Source: Coriaria nepalensis
Taxonomy: Eukaryota; Streptophyta; Magnoliopsida; Cucurbitales; Coriariaceae
Assembly (NCBI GenBank): GCA_027186245.1
Contig: CP114487.1
Coordinates: 10,411,001-10,475,000 of the forward strand
Direction: 5' to 3'
Length of the DNA: 64,000 bases
Shown here: piece after piece, positions 56,723 to 64,000 of the stretch
Numbering within the stretch: the first letter of the stretch is position 1
Layout of the letters: the number at the start of each line of letters is the position of its first letter
Translations under genes and position numbers: made by a program
Notes under the pieces: generated by a model
What the model was told of the DNA's origin: nothing
What the model saw: the letters and a program-made list of their open reading frames with translations, nothing else
Databases searched by the model: none

Positions 56723-59200
56723 TTATCTACCATCTCGTGCAGGAAATAGTACATGATCAGTCATGCCATTGTAACTTATATCAACACTATTAATATTGTT
56801 ACTATCGAATCTCTCATCAATCAACTGTTCTGTCTCTTCCAAGTATGTCTCATGAACAATCCACGGATGATTTATCGAAATTCGCAGCCCCTCAAGTTCC
56901 ATTGCCACATCCTTCATTGAAGGCCTTTCCTCCCCTCTAACCATCAAGCAACTCCTTGCAAGATGAGCAACTTCCTTAAGATGCTCAATACTTGCACTCT
57001 TCAATACACAATCTTCCACAATTTCCTCCAATCGGTCCTCTTTCAAAGCAATAAGGAAATACATTGCTAGATTCCTTTCATCTTCCGGCCTATCAAAGCA
57101 TATTGCCTTTATCCCAGTCATTAACTCGGTCAGTACAACGCCAAAACTATAAACATCACTCTTATCAGTTAGTTGACTAGTTTGAAAATATTCAGGATCT
57201 AAATATCCAAACGTTCCTTGAACCATAGTAGATAATTGTTTTTGATCAAGCGGAACTAATCTTGATGCGCCAAAATCTGAAACTTTTGCCGTGTAAGAAT
57301 CGTCTAAGAGTATATTTGCAGACTTGACATCTCTATGGACTATGGGAGTAGAAGCTGAATCATGAAGATATGATAATACTCCGGCTATTTCTGCCGCTAT
57401 TCTTAAACGAGTGTCCCATGGAAGTTTTAAAGATTTACTTTTGTTGTGAATGTGGTCGAAGAGAGTCCCGTTAGTAACAAATTCATAAACGAGGAGTGGG
57501 ACTTCTGTCTCTAAACAACAGCCTAAAAGTCTAACCACGTTTCTATGGTTGATTTGGGAGAGAAGAAGGACTTCGTTGACAAATTGCTCGATTTGATTTT
57601 TGTCGACTATCTTTGACTTCTTGATTGCAACTACAAGACTGTCTTTTAAAACTCCTTTGTAAACTGTTCCGAAACCTCCTGTACCGACGATTTTACTATC
57701 GTCGTAATTATCGGTGGCTTTCTCGAGCTCTTCTTGAGTGAATATCTTGGCCAAAATACGATTAGATTCACCATGATTGGAAAGTTTTTGTTGTAGCAAG
57801 ACACCTCCATTTTGCTTAAAGAACTTTTCTTTAAGTTTGATGAACTTCCACTTTCTGTAACCCAAGTATGACCATGAAGCTGAAATCACCAACACAAGTA
57901 CACCAACGCCAATCCCTACAATATTTTTGAAAAAGATGAGAAATAGTAATGGTGAGTATTTTATTTATTAGGCACATGCATAATTAATTTGACAGGAATT
58001 AAGGTTTACAACTCACAGATAGGATATAATGTTATGTGCTGGTGAAGAATGCAATTTTCTCCATCTTTCTTATACCCCTTGTCGCACGTACATGTATAAT
58101 TCCCTGGGATGTTCAGACATGTACTATGCGATGGGCAGTCATAGCTTTTTCTCTCGCATTCATTGATGTCTAAAAATTAGTCACACAAATTATATATGCA
58201 TTAATTAACTGTATGATAACTAAAGAGGGATAAAGTTAAATAAGGGTTGTCATTACTTTTTTATAACATACTAAAATTTTAAAAGGAAAAAAAAAAAGAA
58301 AGAAGAATACTGACCTTGGCAATGAAGATATGGATTTCCTTCGAACCCTTCCGAGCATTGGCAATGGTACTGAGACTTATTCTTGGAGGTAACAACCATC
58401 TCACTATTTTCCCCACACAAACAATTTGGTTTACCTTTACAAGTTTCGTTCCCCATTCCCCAATCAAGCACTAAAGGGACCATCTCAGGAAACTCGTAAT
58501 AATACTCGGTAGAGAAATGGAACCAATCTTTCTTAGCAAGAGTAGCAAAGCTACAAGGATTGAACTCCATGGTTTCAATACGATCGGTCAAATTCGTAAC
58601 TTCGACCGTAACGTTTGTCATTCCATCTGGAATCTCCATCTGGCAACACCCTACACCATTACACGACGAATCATTCATCTTTAAGTAGGTAGTATTGTCA
58701 CAAAGGCTAAAACATCCTGTCTCATATAGTGTATCGTTTTTATAACCAGTAACACCGGCAAGAGTGCTGCAACCTGTTGCAATCAACTTGTTTTTTTCGC
58801 TAGAGATGCTAAACGGATAGCCGACTCCGAGCAAGCTATTAACGCTTCCATTTGTATAACCGGACTGGTTAGTACAAGTTCGTGCCGAGTACTGCAGGAT
58901 GTGCAGCTCGCCTGATTCGATGGACATGTTGGTCACAATAACTTTGCCTATAGATGCTACAGGAGGGTCATTGGATTGGTTGCACTTGATGATGAAATCT
59001 CGACTATAGGCGCAATTTTCCTCTAAGCCAACTGGGTATGGAATTTTGAGATTTCCACAGTGATCAGCGCAGTTGGGAAGGGATATTGGAGGCGGATCGG
59101 ACGATAATGATGATGACACTAATTCCGTTGTTGCTGATAAAAGTAAAATATTTACCACCACTGTCAAGATCGCCATGGTCAGTTGGAGGTATTTCATCAT
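56723..59200 (-). CDS. Wall-associated receptor kinase (WAK-like 2), complete
   Basis: Three exons on the minus strand: 59200-58315, 58169-58017, 57915-56723; 743 aa. N-terminal signal segment about 5-30; pectin-binding GUB_WAK region from [18 protein letters not shown] (about 41); many N-glycosylation sequons; VGCCQMEIP; first EGF-like NCLCGE...[12 protein letters not shown]; calcium-binding EGF in exon 2 ([18 protein letters not shown]...[10 protein letters not shown]); transmembrane segment [20 protein letters not shown] (about 347-366); kinase about 425-690 with [42 protein letters not shown]. Unlike WAK-like 1 it keeps the full tail (INHPW...[12 protein letters not shown]). The exon pattern, with one EGF per short exon, is the classical WAK pattern. 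Plasma-membrane sensor of wall pectin, by family. Confidence 0.93.
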
Positions 59201-59321
59201 GTGCCGGGTTTTGTGCTTTTACAATGTAAGCTAGCTAGCTCTAATGTTCAATATATATGGGAACGAATCAATAAGATTAAAATATGTGCTTTGGGTTTAC
59301 TATTCTCTAACTCATTGGTTG

Positions 59322-59702
59322 ATCGATGACCAAGTCCTCCTACCACTTGTACACAAGTCTTTCTCATAACACAAGATGACAAGAATAATCTTTCTTTATA
59401 CATAATATTGCCAGGTCAACTTGACCTCGCGGGCATAGTCCTCTGGGTGTTAGGAGCTCGCAAGTTGTAATTTTTATTTGATTGGGTAATTACAACTTAA
59501 CCACAAATTTCTTAGACGTTTTAGTTCTAAAGTTGAATAGACAAATCTACTGGTCCAGAACCCATACATCTCAATTCCTTCTATAAAGAAACAAAGGAAA
59601 ATGAGACTTTTCACGTACACGTGTGGAAGGATTCACATGGTGATCTAGAAGTGAAGAAAAGTCATTGGGAACAAGATAGCTCGGAACTAAGCCCAGTAAT
59701 GG
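59322..59702. repeat. WAK-array spacer repeat, copy B
   Basis: Partner of 55978-56420 in the same orientation, about 3.3 kb away. It forms the immediate upstream region of WAK-like 2 and joins directly onto the truncated kinase fragment at 59703. Confidence 0.85.
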
Positions 59703-60336
59703 AATTAATCTTGATGCATCAAGATCTTGCCATGTAAGAATCATTTAAGAGTATATTTGCAGACTTGACATCTTTATGGACTATGAGAATAGAAGTTGAA
59801 TCATGAAGATATGACAACACCCCGGTTATTTCTGCCGCTATTCTTAAATGAGTGTCCCATGAAAATTTTTAAAGACTTACTTTTGTTGTGAATGTGATCG
59901 AAGAGTCTCATTAGTAACAAATTCATAAACGAGGACTGAGACTTCCGTCTCTTGACAACATCCTAAAAATCGAATCACGTTTCTATGATTGATTTGGGAG
60001 ATAATAAGGACTTCATTGACAAATTATTCGGTTTGACTTTTATTGATTTTTTTGATTGTAACTACAGGACCGTCTACTAAAACTCCTTTGTAAACTGATG
60101 ATTTTATAACCGTTACAATTATTGGTGGCTTTCTCGAGCTCTTCTTAAGTGAATATCTTAGCCATAACAGGGCTTGACCCCTCATGATTAGAACGTTTTT
60201 GTTGTACTAAGACACCTCCATTTTGCTGAAAGAACTTTTCCTTGAGCTTGATGAATTTCTACTTTCTATAACCCAAGTATGATCATGAAGCTGCGATCAC
60301 TAAAACAAGTACACCAACACCAATCCCTATCCCTAT
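59703..60336 (-). pseudogene. Truncated WAK kinase-exon pseudogene
   Basis: Closely parallels the first half of exon 3 of WAK-like 2 (57240-57915): from the transmembrane end (YLGYRK relic near 60270) through [32 protein letters not shown] and HRDVKS to the DFG region DASRLIPL at 59703. Stops, small deletions and base changes occur throughout. Everything after [10 protein letters not shown] is absent; the sequence switches abruptly to spacer repeat copy B. Confidence 0.85.
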
Positions 60337-62343
60337 AATGTTTATATTAAAATTAATAATAAAATTTATATTAAAAATATATATAATTGGCATTCAATTT
60401 TTTTCAATAATAAATAACATTTAAATTTGATTTTTTAATTTATAACAGATGATTGTTATTTTTTTTTAAATTTTGACTTAAATTAAATATTTTTTTTATT
60501 TTTTAATTAAAAGTTTATTTACATATTTTAAATTTATTTTATTAATTTAATTTAATTATTTTATCTTCAAATCCATTTATCATCATTCCATCAACCCTCT
60601 AAATTTCTGAATTTAAATCAACATAAATTAATTAATAATTAAGTTAAATATATATCATAATAAATTTAAAATATGATGACCTACATATTTATAATCATAT
60701 GAACCAGCATAATTTTAACATAAACAAAATTAACTAACATCAATATACAATATAAATATAATTTTTTAAACACAACATCAATTCACATGATCTCAACTTA
60801 GTTTTCCAATTTTGAAACGATTTAATTGATTGTTATAATTTTTTAATTCTTTTGCTGTCTTAAAATATGATAATTTATGTATACTTAAATAATTTTGTAT
60901 GTAAACATATTATAAAAATGAATATAGATTAATTAGTTATTCCCAAATTAAAAATTATTTATTATGAAAAATTATAAAAAATTATAAAAAATTGAAGGAA
61001 AAAAGGGTATGGCATTTTAAAAGATAACAACAATGAGAAAGACAAAATTTGACAATTTTATAGAAAAATAACAATGAGAAATACATATTTAATAATTTTA
61101 TAGGAAAATTCTAATTTGAGTTACATAGCCCTACAAAGTTGATGAGAGGTTAGGAAGGAGATTGGTAATCTCTATCAATAATGGGAATCCTTTTATCTTT
61201 TTGTACTGTTCCCTCTTCCTTATCATTTTCATTTTTGTATCTTAATGAAAGTTCTATCAAAATACTTTTTTTTTCTCATCCATCCAACTTTCACATGATC
61301 TCAACGTAGTTTCCAATTTTGAAATTTCTTTTTAGACTTTTTGAGAATAGTTTGCTTTCATACCTCGGATCATATAATGGGTTAAATCAAACGAAATGTA
61401 TTTTGCGTATAGAAAAGGATATAATGGCTAAATCAAACGTATTGTATTTCTAAATTTTATATTTATATGTAAAATCAATATTTTCTATTTTTAAAATATT
61501 TTAGATTTTAGATTTTTTTTTTTTTTGACAGGCGAGAAAAATTATAAATAGACGTAGAAGTAAAAATAAAAAATAAAAATGAAGTAAGATAATAAAATGA
61601 AAAAATAAATAATAATAATTAATTCCGGATCAATTTTTAAAAAAATTAACAGTCATGTACTTTATATATATATATTAATTTTATTATAATTATATTAAAT
61701 GAACAAAATTCAGTTTACGTGTGTTATTTATATTTATTTTTTTATAAAATAATTATAAATTACAGCTGATATGAATTATAGTTTTAATTTTATTTTGAAG
61801 TTAATTTCCGTCGTGTTTGACCTTCTTTCCCCCCGACCAATGAGCGGAGAGTTGACTTGAGTAAGTTTCCGAATGGAGAAAAAAACATGTGGCATGTATA
61901 AACAGGCATCATTATATATAATCAAAATAAAGCGAAATAATGTGGTGGCCAGGCAGCCATCATTCGTCGAAGTCTTCCTGAACCGGACAGGAAGTGACAT
62001 GTAAGTCCAAACTACAAAAACGACGCAAGTGATGGGAAAGAGACGGGCCGTTTCTGTCTCGAGAGCATCAACCAACTATTTTTGGGCCTAGATCAAAATC
62101 TCCTCACAGGCCCAATGAAGTAGTACAGTTGCAAGCCCAAATAGAAACGATTTCAAATCTTAAAGCAGATAAACGTTAGCTACTTCCTTTATTAACAACC
62201 AAACGCCCAAAGCACATAAACAACAATGACAAACATAAATGTCAGGCATATCTCTGTGTCCTAGATACATCATAAACATCATCATCATCATTAGCCAGTT
62301 TAGTAATCAACCAGCTAGTTACGTATGTATAAGTCCGGCATCG
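60337..62343. other. AT-rich spacer within the WAK cluster
   Basis: 60337-61760 is strongly AT-rich with no coding similarity. 61776-62075 on the minus strand is an open frame from a non-ATG start with no family match. 62090-62343 is probably the 3' UTR of WAK-like 3. Confidence 0.55.
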
Positions 62344-64000
62344 TCACTTCCAAATACCGGAGTGTCCGGAAGTTGATAAAAGTACGCCAAGGGACTCCAT
62401 ATCCTTCGCCTTCAATTCAGCAGCAGTAGTTTCCCATGGAAACTTTGCCATCACAAGCAAGCCCTCTAGTTCCATGGCCACCTCTTTCATTGTAGGTCTC
62501 TTCTCCCCATTCACTTTCAAGCACCTCTTTGCAAGATATGCTGCTTCCTTAATCTGCTCAATAGCCCCATCATTCACTATCTCACTCTCAATAATTTCGA
62601 GCAACCGATCCTCTTTCATCGCCATAAGAAAATACCGAGCCAAGTTTCTCTCTTCTTCCGGCCCGTCAAATGCAAGCGCTTTCTTCCCGGTCAGAAGCTC
62701 TACAAGCACAACTCCAAAGCTATAAACATCACTTTTCTCAGTTAGCTGACTGGTCTGTAGATACTCAGGGTCCAAGTACCCAAGTGTTCCCTGCACTATT
62801 GTTGATAGTTGAGTTTCGTCTAGAGGGACAAGCCTAGAAGCTCCAAAATCTGACACTTTAGCAGTGTAAGATTCATCTAGAAGAATGTTATGGGACTTGA
62901 CATCTCTATGGATGATAGGAATTGAAGCGGAGGAGTGTAGATAAGAGAGAACTCCCGCTGTTTCGGCTGCTATTCTAACGCGGATTTCCCAGGAGAAAAA
63001 GGTGGAGGAGAGAGAGTCCTTATTCTCTCCATGAATGTGGTCATAGAGGGTCCCATTTGTGACAAATTCATAGACTAATAGCGGCACTTCTGTGTCTAAG
63101 CAACAGCCTAAGAGTTTTACAACATTTCTATGGTTGATTTGTGAGAGAACCGTGACTTCATTGATAAATTGCTCTATCTGGCTTTTCTCTACAACCTTGG
63201 ACTTTTTTATGGCTACAACTTGGTTGTGTGGAAGTATACCTTTGTAAACAGTGCCATGTCCTCCTCGGCCTATGATTCTGCTTTCGTTGAAGCTGTCCGT
63301 CGCCTTGATAAGCTCTTCTGCCGTAAAAAGTTTGGGACCTCCTTCTCGGGATGATAGCTCTCTGGCTAATTTGAAACTTACGTTGCGTTTGATGAGCTTT
63401 CTTTGCTTAAATCCCACAGAGAACCAACCACAAGCTGTTATCATTACCACTAGCCCCATTCCAATACCTAAACAGAGCTGATTATTATTAGATATAACGT
63501 TTTTATGAATAAAACTCACCTATATAATTCATGTACTTACCAACGACAACATGAATTGTCGGTTGTCTTCCTTGATTCGGAACACACCCATCTCCAATAT
63601 CTTTTCTTCCACTCCCATTGTAGCCCTTGTTACAAGAACAAGTATAATTTCCCGGTATATTTGTACATGTTTGTACACAAACGTTGAGCTTTGGATCTTC
63701 ACACTCATTAATGTCTTGGAAACAGAAAAATTAAAATAAACAACAAATTAGCTAACTAGCTAGCTACTTCAAATGTAAGCAAATGAACATAAAGATTAAC
63801 TAGCATATATATAGATAGATTAATAAAAAAAAAATTTACCTATGCAGCCATTGGGGATGTATGGATTCCCTGTATAACCAGCCTTGCAAGTGCAACGATA
63901 TCCCGGACCATTACCGGACACAAAACAATTGCTATTTTGCTTACAAGCAAAAGTAGTCTCATTCTTAACAGCTTCTTCACAAACATCACTCTCCTTATCT
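62344..64000 (-). CDS. Wall-associated receptor kinase (WAK-like 3), 5' end outside window
   Basis: Minus-strand exons: 64000(partial)-63840, 63714-63541, 63467-62344, in phase. The visible part starts in the extracellular domain (SDVCEEAVKNETTFACKQNSNC...CTCKAGYTGNPYIPNGC, an EGF-like unit), then a calcium-binding EGF (DINECEDPKLNVC...NYTCSCNKGY), a transmembrane segment IGMGLVVMITACGWFSVGF, and a complete kinase with [42 protein letters not shown]. Tail is intact and ends HSGIWK. The glycine loop has His (GRGGHG) where relatives have Phe. The signal peptide and pectin-binding domain would lie right of 64000. Confidence 0.9.

Noticed and set aside
61776..62075. 99-codon minus-strand frame
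   Set aside because: Begins at a non-ATG codon, no recognisable domain, no promoter context.
1..64000. CRISPR array, tRNA or rRNA genes, biosynthetic operon or phage-like system
   Set aside because: No spaced direct repeats of CRISPR type and no tRNA or rRNA signature was recognised by eye; gene structure is eukaryotic, so bacterial systems are not expected. A covariance-model scan would be needed to exclude small RNA genes.

Overview
The window is nuclear DNA from a dicot plant. Coding genes have GT-AG introns and are separated by long AT-rich spacers with AT microsatellites. The families are plant-specific or plant-typical: R2R3-MYB subgroup 21, clade-specific PP2C, wall-associated kinases, Copia and LINE relics. 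Species cannot be fixed from the sequence. Splice junctions given here were read by eye; every multi-exon model closes in phase from ATG to stop.

Layout. 1-1.4 kb: 3' end of a decayed LINE. 1.4-6.8 kb: AT-rich spacer with a U6 snRNA-like pseudogene and a small inverted-repeat element. 6.9-8.1 kb: R2R3-MYB gene (+). 8.1-11.9 kb: spacer with a perfect hairpin, a hexanucleotide array and a larger copy of the same inverted-repeat element. 12.0-13.0 kb: six-span membrane protein (+). 14.5-16.4 kb: PP2C phosphatase (+). 16.9-17.6 kb: non-autonomous DNA transposon candidate. 17.8-21.7 kb: DEAD-box helicase RH29/DDX54 type (+, 11 exons). 22.1-23.5 kb: F-box/LRR protein SKP2A/B type (-). 26.0-28.9 kb: USP-domain receptor-like cytoplasmic kinase (-, 10 exons). 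29.5-31.3 kb: PPR pseudogene (-). 31.5-34.05 kb: mitochondrial branched-chain 2-oxoacid dehydrogenase E1 alpha (-, 8 exons). 36.05-36.4 kb: Gly/His-rich protein (+). 37.8-38.9 kb: EMB2170-like protein (+). 39.7-46.5 kb: two head-to-head 2-oxoglutarate dioxygenase pseudogenes; the plus copy is split at an intron position by an intact Copia element with LTRs that look identical. 47.3-49.4 kb: TOM1-like (TOL) VHS/GAT pseudogene (+). 50.0-50.2 kb: small secreted peptide precursor with an IDA-like motif (+). 51.7-64 kb: wall-associated kinase cluster on the minus strand (one gene with a frameshifted tail, one intact, one running off the edge, plus fragments).

Functionally this is a patchwork: transcription (MYB), RNA processing (RH29), protein turnover and trafficking (SKP2, TOL), signalling (PP2C, RLCK, WAKs), leucine/isoleucine/valine breakdown (E1 alpha). 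No operon-like or system-like cooperation is visible. The order does fit a conserved block: from memory, close Arabidopsis homologues lie together at At1g21.2-21.4 (WAKs, TOL3, EMB2170, BCKDH E1 alpha, SKP2A) and at At1g76.9-77.0 (TOL4, SKP2B, a PPR gene, RH29). Here both PPR and TOL members are broken. I found no convincing new multi-gene system; the best candidates for something under-described are the IDA-like peptide gene at 50.0 kb and the Gly/His-rich protein at 36.05 kb.
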